Shown piece by piece: positions 47,107-58,545 of a stretch of DNA of 64,000 nt. Position 1 is the first letter of the stretch. Each line of letters begins with the position of its first letter. A model generated the notes under the pieces. The model was given only the letters and a program-made list of their open reading frames with translations, was not told the DNA's origin and searched no databases. A program made the translations under genes and the position numbers. The stretch comes from Planctomycetota bacterium (lineage in GTDB: Bacteria; Planctomycetota; Planctomycetia; Isosphaerales; Isosphaeraceae), in the NCBI GenBank assembly GCA_021791715.1, contig JAJYWB010000018.1:24743-88742 (forward strand), written 5' to 3'.

Positions 47107-47925
47107 ATGCCCTCCGAACCGCTTTTGGAATCGTCCCGCGAAGGCGCGAAGATTTTGGTTTTCGACGACCCGCTGTCGGCGTGCTCGATGGCGGCCGAGC
47201 GGATCGCCGCGACGATTCGCAACCGCGCCTCGGACCGCCGCAAAACCGTGCTCGGCCTGGCGACGGGTTCCACCCCCGAGCCCGTCTACGAACGGCTCGT
47301 CGCTATCCATAAACTTGAATCGCTATCGTTTGAAAACGTCGTTACTTATAACCTTGACGAATATTATCCGATCTCTCCGTTCGATCGCAACAGCTATCGC
47401 TTGTATATGCATCAAAAGTTATTCAGCCTGGTCGACGTTCGTCCCGAGAGCGTTCACGTGCTCGACGGCACGATTCCCGAGGGATTTGTTCAGGAGGCCG
47501 CCGCGGCTTACGATCGTTGGATCGAAGCCGACGGCGGGATCGATCTGCAATTACTGGGAATCGGCCGCAACGGTCATATCGGGTTTAACGAGCCTTCCGA
47601 TCTGACGATCGAGCGGGCGATCGAACTTCCCACGCGACGGGTCTCGCTCCATCCGACGACGATCGCCGACGCGGCGCGGTCGTTCGGCGGCGAAGAAAAA
47701 GTGATTCGAGGAGCGATCACGATGGGGATCAAAACGATCCTCGCGGCGCGGTCGATCGTGATCCTCGCGTTCGGTTCGAGCAAAGAAAACGCGGTCCGCG
47801 AGGCGATCTTGGGCCCGATCACGCCCGCGGTCCCCGCTTCGCTGTTGCGAACCCGAAAAGCCGAGACGACCTGGCTTCTCGACCGCGCCGCGGCGCGATC
47901 GATCGTCGCCGAACTTTCACGCTGA
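47107..47925 (+). CDS. nagB: glucosamine-6-phosphate deaminase
   Basis: 272 aa from the ATG at 47107; the frame opens at 47023. It converts glucosamine-6-phosphate to fructose-6-phosphate and ammonia. Motifs: GLATGSTPEPVYERL (phosphate loop), YNLDEYYP (catalytic Asp84, Glu85), and LLGIGRNGHIGFNEPSD (active-site His and Glu). Length is typical for NagB. It lies 161 bases after the PIG-L gene on the same strand. No nagA is seen in the window, which leaves open how glucosamine-6-phosphate is made. Confidence 0.94.
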   Translation: MPSEPLLESSREGAKILVFDDPLSACSMAAERIAATIRNRASDRRKTVLGLATGSTPEPVYERLVAIHKLESLSFENVVTYNLDEYYPISPFDRNSYRLYMHQKLFSLVDVRPESVHVLDGTIPEGFVQEAAAAYDRWIEADGGIDLQLLGIGRNGHIGFNEPSDLTIERAIELPTRRVSLHPTTIADAARSFGGEEKVIRGAITMGIKTILAARSIVILAFGSSKENAVREAILGPITPAVPASLLRTRKAETTWLLDRAAARSIVAELSR

Positions 47926-47969
47926 GCCGCTTTCAGTCTATCCGAAAAGATTGCCGGATTTTCGGCGAG

Positions 47970-48370
47970 TTTCGACGGCGAAGCCGAATTCGGGTGGGCG
48001 AACCTCCCGGTGAGCCGCATTGATATGTATCTTAGTCATGAAATGAACAGCGCCGATTATGAGGCGATCCGGAAAGAATGCCGCATGTTCGGCGGGATTG
48101 AACGGCGAAGCCGAATTCGGGAGGGCGAACCTCCCGGTGAGCCGCATTATGATATGAATCTTAGTCATGAAATGAACATCGTCGATTATGAGGCGATCCG
48201 GAAAGAATGCCGCATGTTCGGCGGGATTGAACGGCGAAGCCGAATTCGGGAGGGCGAACCTCCCGGTGAGCCGTCTTAATATGATTTTTAACAGATGCGA
48301 TTCAAGCCCCTTTTCAATACGATTTTTTTAAAGAGGTTCACCGGGAGGTTCGCCCTCCCAAAGCGTAACC
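47970..48370. repeat. tandem 127-129-bp repeats of the GGGAGGGCG family
   Basis: Three tandem units begin near 47975, 48102 and 48231. Each carries CGAAGCCGAATTCGGG followed by the arm GGGCGAACCTCCCGGTGAGCC; the spacer includes TTAGTCATGAAATGAACA and GAGGCGATCCGGAAAG. The array ends with an opposing arm (about 48331-48360) reading in reverse complement. A 43-residue peptide repeat in a frame here comes only from the repeat. It shares arms with the elements at 12.4 kb and 63.5 kb but has a different spacer. Confidence 0.88.
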
Positions 48371-48648
48371 CCGCTCGTCGCCGGCGTTTATGAAAAGAGG
48401 CTCGGCGGGACGTTCATCCTCCTGGACAGAAATAACTGAGAATCAGTATTTCTGTTACAATAAGATTTATTTGATTGTGTTGCGCCGAAACCCGAAAAAT
48501 CAAGCCGCGTTCGATACGTTGCGCTTTCGGATAGATTCTTACTCGCTCGGTCGTTCAAACAAACGTCGTACGCTCGTACCGATCGTCGTGGAAACCTCGC
48601 CTCGCAAAATTAATATATGTAAAAATATAAATCCGATCAGGATACGAC

Positions 48649-51600
48649 TCACCACTGCAAGCCGTAGTTCTTGAGCTCACCGCGGATGCGGTCGAGATCC
48701 CAGACGTCGACGAGGCGGTCGACTCCCCCACCCGCGAGCAAATTGCCTTTGGGAGAGAAGGCTAGCGTGGTGACCGAGCTGCGGTGTCCGGGAAGTTCGC
48801 AAAGGAGTTTGAGCGAATAGCCCTCGAGCGGTCGCCGCGTCGGTTTAACGACGTTCCAAAGGATCACGCGTTCGTCGACCCCCGCGGCGAGCACGTCTCC
48901 CGTCGGAGAGAACGCGAGCGTGACGATCGCGTGAGCGTCGTCGGTCGACGGGGGAACATATTCATGAACGACTCGACCCGATTTCGTGTCGATCAGCGAA
49001 ATCCTGCCGCGACGGTCGCCGACCGCGAGAATCGCTCCGTCGGCGTTCAGAGCCAAACTCGAAACCTCGATCGAAAGACCCCATTTCACCCGCCGAACCG
49101 TATCCCCCGAGATCTCGAAAACGAGTAATTCGTTCTTACCGTTAGCAATGTTATTGATGTAAATACGCTTTCCCAAGGGATCGAGCGCCGCGTTCCACCA
49201 GAAGTAGCCCGCGGGGGTTTCGGCGCGCGCCGCGGGATCTTCCGATTCTTCATTCGACGCCGTGTCGACGATCGGCAGGCGGATCCGCTTGGCGACGTCT
49301 TTCCCCTCGAAACGGCATATAAGCAGTTCGGCTTCTTGAACCGCGATGATCGTCGAGCCGTCGGCCGATCGAGCCATCGGAGCGGGGCGACTTCCCTCCC
49401 ACGTCGCGGCTTTGCGCTCCTCGACGACCTCGCTTCGCGGATGAAACGACGGATGCATACCGTGATGGGCCGGCTGAGGAGGCTGGTTTTTCGCTTTTGA
49501 AAACGGTTTCGGCGGAAGATAGCGCCTGAGGGTTTTGGGATCGAGCGCGATCAACCGTCCCGCGGGATCGAACGCGACCGTGATCGGCTTGGGAAGCGCA
49601 GCGCCTTCCTCGGCGGTTCCCTTGCGATTCGTCATACCCGACGCGAGCGGGAACGCAGGCATCGGGCAATGATTCGGTGAACATACGCGAAGATCACCCG
49701 ACCAGGTGCCGATCGCGAGCGAAGACCCGTCGTCGCTGAACGCGAGCGATGTCGGCGGCGAGGCGAAATCGGTCAGCTCGGATCGACCGATCGGCTCGAT
49801 AACCGACCACATCGAAGTCGTCGTCGATTGGCCGGCGGCCGCCATCACCTTGCCGTCCCCCGAGAAGACGATCTCGTCGACCGTTTCCGCGGTCGGCAAC
49901 ACCGCGACCAGAGCGTGAGCCGACGGATCCCACGCCTCGATCCCCGACGTCGGACCCGACGCGGCGAGCAACGTTCCCCTCGGACTAAATCGAAGAACGC
50001 GAATATAACCGATATGTGAATTCAACATCGTCAGCGAAGCGCCCGTGTCGACGTCCCACAATCGGATCGCTCCGTCCCCACCCACCGCGAGCATCCCCTC
50101 GGGGCCGATCGTCATCGCCGATATCTTCGTTTGCGTCGCGATCGTTCCCTTCGTTTGATCGTCGCGGCCTTGCCAAACGCGGCCGTCTCGAGCCGAATAG
50201 ATCGAAACCTCCTGACCGAACAACCGAGCCACCGCGATCCGACGCCCCTCGGGGTCGATCGCCACCAGCGGCAACGGAGCGCGGCCGAACGCGACGTCGT
50301 CCGCCTCCCACCGCTGTAAAACGGCGATCGAGTCCGCGGGATGACGCGGATCCCACAACCGAATCTGAAACGTGTCGAACTCGGGGAGGGCGTCGAGATC
50401 CGCGGGGGGATCTCCTCCCCGCGTCCGATCCGTATCTCTCGTCCGCATTAAACTCGCGCGTTCGATCGTCGCTCCCTCTCTCGGAGGATTGTCAAGCGAC
50501 CCCGTCCGCGTTCCAGCCGCGGGCGCGACCTGTCGTCGCGCCGATCCCCCCGCGATCTTCTCGACCGTCACCAGCCGGCGACCGAAAAAATCGGATCGAA
50601 TCGCCAAAATCTCATGTCCAGGCGTCTTGATTTCACAAACCGACGATCCCGTCGCGACGTCGACGAGCCGAATACCCTGGCCGTCGCCGCGAACCACGCC
50701 GATCCAGGGGTCGAGAATCGCCATCCGCGGGGACGGGCCGATCCGGTTCGCCGATCGAACCAGCGGAGTCGGCGCCTGACCGATATCCGTCGGATCGCCG
50801 AAAAGGCGATGCCGCGCCGTTTGTTCCTTGCGGTCGACATTCCAAACGTCGATCTCGTCGAGCGTGTCGTTGAGAGTCACGAGACGTCCCGGTTCATTCG
50901 ACCCCCAAGGCGCGTGAAGGAACGATATCCCCTGCGATTTCCCGGTCGCGATCGTCCCCTTGGAAACGATATCGCGGAGCGATAAAAACCCGATCGCCTC
51001 GTTCCGCAACTTGCGCTCGAGTTCTCCCCCGACGCCCGTCGCGACCGCCTCGCGCAGCAGGTTCAAGCCGCGTTCGCGCCGGTTCGGCTCGTGCGACATG
51101 CGTAAACTCGAAGCCTCGCGGAACAACGAAACCCGCTGCGCAGCGACGGCGCGATCGCGTTCGGCGAGAACCCGAATGTACGCGAACGTCGCCACCGAAA
51201 GCACGACCGTCGCGGCGATCACCGAGACCGAACTCATTCCGGGATGACGCCGCGCAAACCGCCAAACGCGACCGAACGGGCTGATCCGCCGCGCCCGCAC
51301 CGGCTCGTGATGCGAAAACCTCAGCAGATCGTCCGCGAGCTCGTGCGCCGACGAATACCGATCCGCGGGACGCTTCGCGAGCGCCTTGAGCACGATCGTC
51401 TCGAGATCGCGGGGAATCTTATCGTCGTACTTCCGCGGCGGAATCGGTTCGCGGGTTCGAATCTGCCGCGAAAGCTCGGCCGCCGAATCGCCGTCGAACG
51501 GCGATTTAAGCGTCAACAATTCGTACAACGTGGCGCCTAAACTATAAATATCCGTGCGATGATCGATCGCTCCGCCGTCGGCCTGCTCGGGGCTCATGTA

Positions 51601-52596
51601 TCGTGGCGTTCCCAGCAGACTCTCGGTTTGCGTCAGCGACGGATCCTTGATCCGCCGCGCCAGGCCGAAATCGGCCACCCAAACCGCGCCTCGTGCGTCG
51701 ACGAGCAGGTTCGAAGGCTTGACGTCGCGGTGAATCACCCCCTGCGCATGCGCATGCCCGAGCGCCTCCGCCGCCTGTCGGCCGATCTCCGCCACCCAGC
51801 GAAAATACGCCGCGCCGCGCGGCGGATCGAACGAAACCGCCGCATCGTCGTCGCTCGGACGATCGTTCGCGAGCTGAAAACCCCCCGGCGCCCACGGAGC
51901 GGTTTCATCAGAACGATTGCTTTCGTCTTCAAACTTTTTTGTAATAACGCGTTTACGTGATGATCGATTCGATCCGGAAGCGGTCGGCCTTCCTTTGCGC
52001 ATTCCCTTGACGACCCGATCGAGCCCGCATCCCTCGATGCGTTGCATCGCGTAGTAGCACAATCCCCCCAACCGACCGACGTCGAACACCGGGACGATGT
52101 GGGTGTGATGCAGCCCCGCGGCGGTTCGCGCCTCGTTTAAAAAACGGCGTCGGCTCGACGCGTCGGGAGCGGCGCTCATCCCCAAAACCTTGAGCGCCAC
52201 GGGACGATCGAGCCCGAGATGCACCGCGTCGTAAACGACCCCCATCCCGCCTCGACCGAGCTCGCGAACGATCCGATAACCCGCGATCTTTCGCCCCGCC
52301 TCAAGCTTGCCGGGTTCGCCGCGACCCGCCGATCCCACCAACCCTTGAACAAGTGAAAGCCCTTCGAGCGCCGCGCGGAGATCCCCCGCGAGCGGGCCGT
52401 ACCGCGCCGCGAATTCGTCGGGATCGGGGGGCGAACCGCGTTCGACGAGTTCGAGATAAACCTCGAGCGCGTCTCCCAGACGATCGTCGCCGGGGATCGA
52501 CTCGCCCGAACGACGCACTCCGCCGTTGACGAATTCGGCGGTTCCATCGCCTTCGCGAGCGGGCTCTCCCTCGTTCCAATCGATCTGGCGAATCAT
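48649..52596 (-). CDS. serine/threonine protein kinase with C-terminal WD40-like repeats
   Basis: 1315 aa. A short N-terminal regulatory part (1-105) precedes the kinase domain: GRGGMGVVY, Lys136, HRDVKPSN at 289-296, DFGLA at 309-313, GTPRYMSPEQADG. It has a low-complexity insertion at about 200-260, as in other planctomycete kinases. A single transmembrane helix (SSVSVIAATVVLSVATFAYI, about 455-475) is followed by WD40-like blades such as LWDVDTGASLTMLNSHIGYIRVLRFSPRG and VWDLDRIRG. Its start overlaps the sigma factor stop by four bases. Probably transmits an envelope signal to the paired sigma factor. Confidence 0.92.
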   Translation of the reverse strand: MIRQIDWNEGEPAREGDGTAEFVNGGVRRSGESIPGDDRLGDALEVYLELVERGSPPDPDEFAARYGPLAGDLRAALEGLSLVQGLVGSAGRGEPGKLEAGRKIAGYRIVRELGRGGMGVVYDAVHLGLDRPVALKVLGMSAAPDASSRRRFLNEARTAAGLHHTHIVPVFDVGRLGGLCYYAMQRIEGCGLDRVVKGMRKGRPTASGSNRSSRKRVITKKFEDESNRSDETAPWAPGGFQLANDRPSDDDAAVSFDPPRGAAYFRWVAEIGRQAAEALGHAHAQGVIHRDVKPSNLLVDARGAVWVADFGLARRIKDPSLTQTESLLGTPRYMSPEQADGGAIDHRTDIYSLGATLYELLTLKSPFDGDSAAELSRQIRTREPIPPRKYDDKIPRDLETIVLKALAKRPADRYSSAHELADDLLRFSHHEPVRARRISPFGRVWRFARRHPGMSSVSVIAATVVLSVATFAYIRVLAERDRAVAAQRVSLFREASSLRMSHEPNRRERGLNLLREAVATGVGGELERKLRNEAIGFLSLRDIVSKGTIATGKSQGISFLHAPWGSNEPGRLVTLNDTLDEIDVWNVDRKEQTARHRLFGDPTDIGQAPTPLVRSANRIGPSPRMAILDPWIGVVRGDGQGIRLVDVATGSSVCEIKTPGHEILAIRSDFFGRRLVTVEKIAGGSARRQVAPAAGTRTGSLDNPPREGATIERASLMRTRDTDRTRGGDPPADLDALPEFDTFQIRLWDPRHPADSIAVLQRWEADDVAFGRAPLPLVAIDPEGRRIAVARLFGQEVSIYSARDGRVWQGRDDQTKGTIATQTKISAMTIGPEGMLAVGGDGAIRLWDVDTGASLTMLNSHIGYIRVLRFSPRGTLLAASGPTSGIEAWDPSAHALVAVLPTAETVDEIVFSGDGKVMAAAGQSTTTSMWSVIEPIGRSELTDFASPPTSLAFSDDGSSLAIGTWSGDLRVCSPNHCPMPAFPLASGMTNRKGTAEEGAALPKPITVAFDPAGRLIALDPKTLRRYLPPKPFSKAKNQPPQPAHHGMHPSFHPRSEVVEERKAATWEGSRPAPMARSADGSTIIAVQEAELLICRFEGKDVAKRIRLPIVDTASNEESEDPAARAETPAGYFWWNAALDPLGKRIYINNIANGKNELLVFEISGDTVRRVKWGLSIEVSSLALNADGAILAVGDRRGRISLIDTKSGRVVHEYVPPSTDDAHAIVTLAFSPTGDVLAAGVDERVILWNVVKPTRRPLEGYSLKLLCELPGHRSSVTTLAFSPKGNLLAGGGVDRLVDVWDLDRIRGELKNYGLQW

Positions 52597-53261
52597 GGCT
52601 CTTCGTACCTCAAGGAACCGCCCGGTGGACCCTCAAGGGTCCGTTTCAAACTCTTTAAACCCCTCGCCCATAAACCTCGGATCGTCTTTCGGCTCACCCC
52701 CATGCGCTCGCCGATCGATTCAAATGAAAGCCCGTCCACGTGATACAACCAAAGAACCTCGGCCTCGGCCTCGGGAAGCGCCGTCAACGCGTCGGCCAAT
52801 AAAACCGTCAGCTCGCGACGACTCGCCGCCTCGCTTGGGCTCGTTTGGCTCAGCGCCAAAACATCGAGCAAAGAACCCCCATGAACCCCCTCGCTCGCCG
52901 AGGGTTGACCCCCTCCCATTCCTCCGAGAGGCGCGTCGAGCGAAACCGCGCCGGTCTCGCCGGCGCGCTTCACACGATTGTGATACCGACCCAAATCGGC
53001 CAACTTTTGACCGACCAAACGTCGAAGCCAGCCGACAAGCGCCGCCTCGGTTTGACCCGTGAACTGGGGAAATTGCCGAACCACCTCGACGAGCGCCTCT
53101 TGCACCACGTCTGAAAGCTCGACCCGCTCCCGCAACCTTGGCCCCAAACCCGTTCGCACGACCATCCGCAAATAATTGCGATAAAGCGAACACAATTCGC
53201 CCAGCGCCTCGCTCTGACCGGCGCGCGCTTTCGACATCAGTTCCAACGGTCCATCGGCCAT
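52593..53261 (-). CDS. ECF-type RNA polymerase sigma factor paired with a kinase
   Basis: 222 aa from the ATG at 53261; a TTG at 53309 would add 16 residues and an ATG at 53237 would remove 8. Region 2 is visible as LYRNYLRMVVRTGL, ELSDVVQEALVEVVRQFPQFTGQ, and region 4 as LPEAEAEVLWLYHVDGLSFESIGERMGVSRKTIRGLWARGLKSLKR. The linker is Ser/Gly-rich. The four-base ATGA overlap with the downstream kinase matches the planctomycete ECF groups controlled by Ser/Thr kinases rather than by a classic anti-sigma factor. Target promoters are not known. Confidence 0.9.
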   Translation of the reverse strand: MADGPLELMSKARAGQSEALGELCSLYRNYLRMVVRTGLGPRLRERVELSDVVQEALVEVVRQFPQFTGQTEAALVGWLRRLVGQKLADLGRYHNRVKRAGETGAVSLDAPLGGMGGGQPSASEGVHGGSLLDVLALSQTSPSEAASRRELTVLLADALTALPEAEAEVLWLYHVDGLSFESIGERMGVSRKTIRGLWARGLKSLKRTLEGPPGGSLRYEEP

Positions 53262-53627
53262 CTTCGTAAAAACCCCGGAAGCCAGGACCGCCCTCGCCGC
53301 GTCGATCAATTCTTTCCATTATTTCTAGGCGTCGACTCGCGCCGTTCGGTCCCGATCAATTCTATCAGCGCGGCGCGATCGTCGATCGATCGATTCGCTC
53401 GCGACACCGAAAATCCATATAAATACTTGAATGTAAAATGCTTTCTAATCATTAAGAAATCGCTGAAATCGACGCGCCGCGAAACGACCGAACTCCGAAG
53501 CGACTTACCACACCTTGGCGTTGACCCCAATCCCGATCACGACTATGCTTTTGAGATTGAGTCTCAATCACAACGAGACTTCGTCTCAATTAAGCGAACG
53601 TTGGATTCCGCATTCAGGGAGAGCACG
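53262..53627. other. divergent intergenic region
   Basis: About 370 bases between the sigma factor and the second DUF1559 gene. AT-rich around 53410-53460. Contains the palindromes at 53551-53590. The upstream open frame of the DUF1559 gene (from 53427) crosses them and is judged non-coding. Confidence 0.5.
53551..53590. promoter_or_regulatory. Fur-like palindromes ahead of a DUF1559 gene
   Basis: Two adjacent inverted repeats: ATTGAG-T-CTCAAT at 53556-53568 (with TTGAGA at 53551 pairing TCTCAA at 53562), and GAGAC-TTC-GTCTC at 53575-53587. The first, GAGATTGAGTCTCAATC, resembles Fur boxes of several bacteria. They end about 40 bases before the DUF1559 ATG, a sensible operator position. The regulator is inferred by resemblance only; another palindrome-binding repressor is possible. 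Confidence 0.5.
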
Positions 53628-54608
53628 ATGATCCAGAAACGGCAAGGGTTTACGTTGATCGAGTTGTTGACGGTAATCGGCGTCGTCGGCATTCTGATCG
53701 CACTTTTACTCCCCGCCGTGCAGCAGGCGCGCGAGGCGGCTCGCCGCGCGCAATGTCTCAATAACCTCAAACAAATCGGCCTCGCCCTCAACGCGTATCA
53801 CGCCGCCTTGAACGTCTTCCCCGCGGGATATCTCGCCGCCGCTCCCCTCTTCGACGGAGTCGACGACACCGCGCCGGGTTGGAGCGCCTTCACCATGATC
53901 CTCCCCCAACTCGATCAATCCCCGCTGTTCCACTCGGCCAACTTCAACCTGCCGATTCAATCCCCCGCCAACGCCACCATGATCGGCACGACAATCCAAA
54001 CATTCTTATGTCCATCGGATCAATTTTTATCGTTCCCCTACGCCGTCCCCGATCCCTTCGGAGCGACCGTCGCGCTCGCGTCTCCCGCGAGTTACGCCGC
54101 GTCGTGCGGCGGGAACGAAACCGACACCGTCATGGGAGATAACGGCCTTGGTGCGGGACGCGGGATCTTTTATCGCGACAGTCGCGTCTCGATCGCCGAT
54201 ATCGTCGACGGCACAAGTCAAACGATCGCGATCGAGGAACGAGCCTGGAGCGTCGCTCAGGGCGTCTGGTGCGGCGCGATCCCCGGCGGAGTCATCCTCC
54301 GCGGCAAACGCAACGCGTGCCCAGGATCGGATAGCGCCTCGTTCCCCGCTCCCACTCTCGTCCTGGCTCATTGCGATCAGATCAACACCAATACCGATAC
54401 CGATAGCGGCCTCGACGACGCCTCGAGCAATCACCCCGGGGGCGCCAATTTTCTCTTCGCCGACGGAAGCGTTCACTTCCTTCGAAGCCGACTCACCGAC
54501 GCTGCGGGGATCGGACCCGGAGGCGCGATCATTTACACCCCCGCCGACCTCAAATTCCAGGCTCTCGGCACCCGAAACGGCGGCGAAGTGATCGACGACG
54601 CCCCGTAA
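53628..54608 (+). CDS. DUF1559 prepilin-like protein, second copy
   Basis: 326 aa from the ATG at 53628, with AGGGAG nine bases ahead. The prepilin leader QKRQG is followed by [51 protein letters not shown], with cleavage expected after Gly7. The DUF1559 body contains FLCPSDQFLSFP, DGTSQTIAIEE and the terminal HPGGANFLFADGSVHFL. Two Fur-like palindromes lie in its promoter region. A lipoprotein gene follows 69 bases downstream. Exported pseudopilin-like protein; function unknown. Confidence 0.92.
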   Translation: MIQKRQGFTLIELLTVIGVVGILIALLLPAVQQAREAARRAQCLNNLKQIGLALNAYHAALNVFPAGYLAAAPLFDGVDDTAPGWSAFTMILPQLDQSPLFHSANFNLPIQSPANATMIGTTIQTFLCPSDQFLSFPYAVPDPFGATVALASPASYAASCGGNETDTVMGDNGLGAGRGIFYRDSRVSIADIVDGTSQTIAIEERAWSVAQGVWCGAIPGGVILRGKRNACPGSDSASFPAPTLVLAHCDQINTNTDTDSGLDDASSNHPGGANFLFADGSVHFLRSRLTDAAGIGPGGAIIYTPADLKFQALGTRNGGEVIDDAP

Positions 54609-54677
54609 ATTGAACAACTTCGGCGATTTCGTTTCATCAATCCAAAATCTTTTACTAGAAGAAAGACGCTTGACCTT

Positions 54678-55055
54678 ATGAAGGTTTATATATTGGCGGC
54701 GATTGGATTTACAATCGTTTGCGGATGCGGCCAAGAACGAAGCGGACCGACGACCGTGGGGGGAAGAACCGTCGCCGATTGGACGCGCGACGCGCGATCG
54801 AACGATCCACGCGTGCGCGCTCTCGCGGTGTCTAAACTTGGGAACGCCGGTTCGAGCGAGCCCGAGGCGCTTCAGGTCGTTCGCACCGCTCTCTGCGATC
54901 CCGACCCGCGCGTGCGCCGAGCCTCGATCTTGGCGATCCCCAAATTCGGACCCGAAGCGACCGCGAGCTTGGCGAAAACGCTCGAAGCAATCGCTCGAAC
55001 CGATCGCGATCCTTCGATTCGCAAACTCGCCGCCCGCGCCCGAAAGAACAATTAA
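54678..55055 (+). CDS. small HEAT-repeat lipoprotein
   Basis: 125 aa. A short signal (MKVYILAAIGFTIVCGC) ends in a lipobox-like VCGC with Cys17. The mature part has two or three HEAT-type helical repeats: DPRVRALAVSKLGNAG, DPDPRVRRASILAIPKFGPEA and DRDPSIRKLAARARK. HEAT repeats bind partner proteins. It follows the DUF1559 gene by 69 bases on the same strand and is likely co-transcribed, so the pseudopilin is the obvious partner. Compare the unrelated lipoprotein after the first DUF1559 gene. Confidence 0.8.
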   Translation: MKVYILAAIGFTIVCGCGQERSGPTTVGGRTVADWTRDARSNDPRVRALAVSKLGNAGSSEPEALQVVRTALCDPDPRVRRASILAIPKFGPEATASLAKTLEAIARTDRDPSIRKLAARARKNN

Positions 55056-55166
55056 TTTATGATCATCATTTACTAGAATAGCCCGAAACGATCGAAACGA
55101 TCGAATCGTTCGCAGCCGACTTTCCGCGACGATCACGAATCGCTCGGTCGAGCCGGCGAGATACGC

Positions 55167-56258
<1,092 letters not shown>

Positions 56259-56951
56259 CCCGCTCCCCCTCGCCCGCACCGGGCGCGCCGATTGCGATTT
56301 CCGATCTCGATTTGTGAACGCAAGTGCACTCAAAATAGCCCCCGCTCGAACCCGCGTCAAGCGGTAAGACGAAAACTTCAACCGGCGGTCGTTCCCGACG
56401 ACAAGGTCCCCGAGGCGTTCCGGCGTGTCGACGAACGTCCGCCGAGGAAGTCGACCCGCGCTGAACCCGGTACGCCGACGCCGATCACACTCATGTAGGC
56501 TGGATCGGTTTTGGAAAATGGAAACAACGCGCCGGCTCCTTGGAGACCTGAAAACGCCGAGCCTGATCGTCGAATCGTCGTACATTCGCATTTGGATCGA
56601 TCAAAGCGAAGAGGAGGGCTGATCGAAGGGGAAGACCGAAAAGGCGAAAGTGATCATCCTCAAATTGGGCCGAAAGCGTTTCGGCGAAACAAACGCGACG
56701 AAGCTCGAATCAATTGAACGATTCAGATAACTCTCAGAAATTCTCCGCGCTCAACCGTTATCGCAAAGCATTCATTAACCATTTACCAAAAATTAATAAT
56801 ATTCACAAATATGCATTCTTTATTAAAACATTTTAGTAATGTCGCGAATCTCTTTTTCCGATCCACGCGGCTTCGCACTTCGTTTTATGAGTTCATAAAT
56901 TTAATTATTTACTTCGATTGTCTTTATAAAACGAATGCTCTGGCGTCGATC
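56259..56951. other. 0.7-kb non-coding gap
   Basis: Between recA and the metK terminator. GC-rich near recA, then AT-rich from about 56720 to 56940. Frames here (for example 56811-57026, which reads through the terminator hairpin) have no recognisable family and are judged non-coding. No RNA gene is recognised. Confidence 0.5.
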
Positions 56952-56990
56952 AAAAAAAGGCGCGATACGAAAGGTTTTTCGTACCGCGCC
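56952..56990 (-). terminator. intrinsic terminator of metK
   Basis: On the minus strand, a 14-bp stem with a single mismatch (56977-56990 with 56959-56972) and a 4-base loop, followed directly by seven T residues (A-tract 56952-56958 on the plus strand). It lies about 30 bases beyond the metK stop. A textbook rho-independent terminator. Confidence 0.92.
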
Positions 56991-57022
56991 TTCGTTCGTT
57001 TATCATATCTCACGGTTCAAAA

Positions 57023-58210
<1,188 letters not shown>

Positions 58211-58545
58211 CGTTGGCTTTCTCCGTCGTCTACGATTGGGTTCGTGCGTCATGGTACGCCGGCCGCTCCGTCCCTGACGCGTCGACGCGAATCGATCCGC
58301 CATTCTAGCGAACGAGACGCCGCGACGGAAGATCGCGCCGACCCGTGTCGATCAAACGCACAATCGAGGCGCGCCTCTCGAAGTGTTCCGGAAACTCACG
58401 TGATCCTCCGTGCCTCACGAGTCTCGAATTCTCAACGATTCTCAAATTCGTCAAGCTTTCCTCTTGCGACGCGACGACCGAGTCGAAATAATACCGTCTT
58501 TCGCGGCGCCGTGCGTGCCGCTCTTTTCATTTAGGCGTGGACAGC
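58211..58545. other. divergent intergenic region between metK and rplY
   Basis: About 330 bases of mixed composition. I looked for a SAM riboswitch or other structured leader and recognised none. Presumably holds promoters for both directions. Confidence 0.4.

Noticed and set aside
48010..48279. 89-aa frame with repeated EGEPPGEP peptides
   Set aside because: Product of the tandem nucleotide repeat; no ribosome site and no conserved fold.
47970..48370. Possible CRISPR array
   Set aside because: The units are about 128 bases, spacers are repeated rather than unique, and no cas gene is present.
58211..58536. SAM riboswitch ahead of metK
   Set aside because: No recognisable SAM-I or SAM-II core by eye; a covariance-model search would be needed to be sure.
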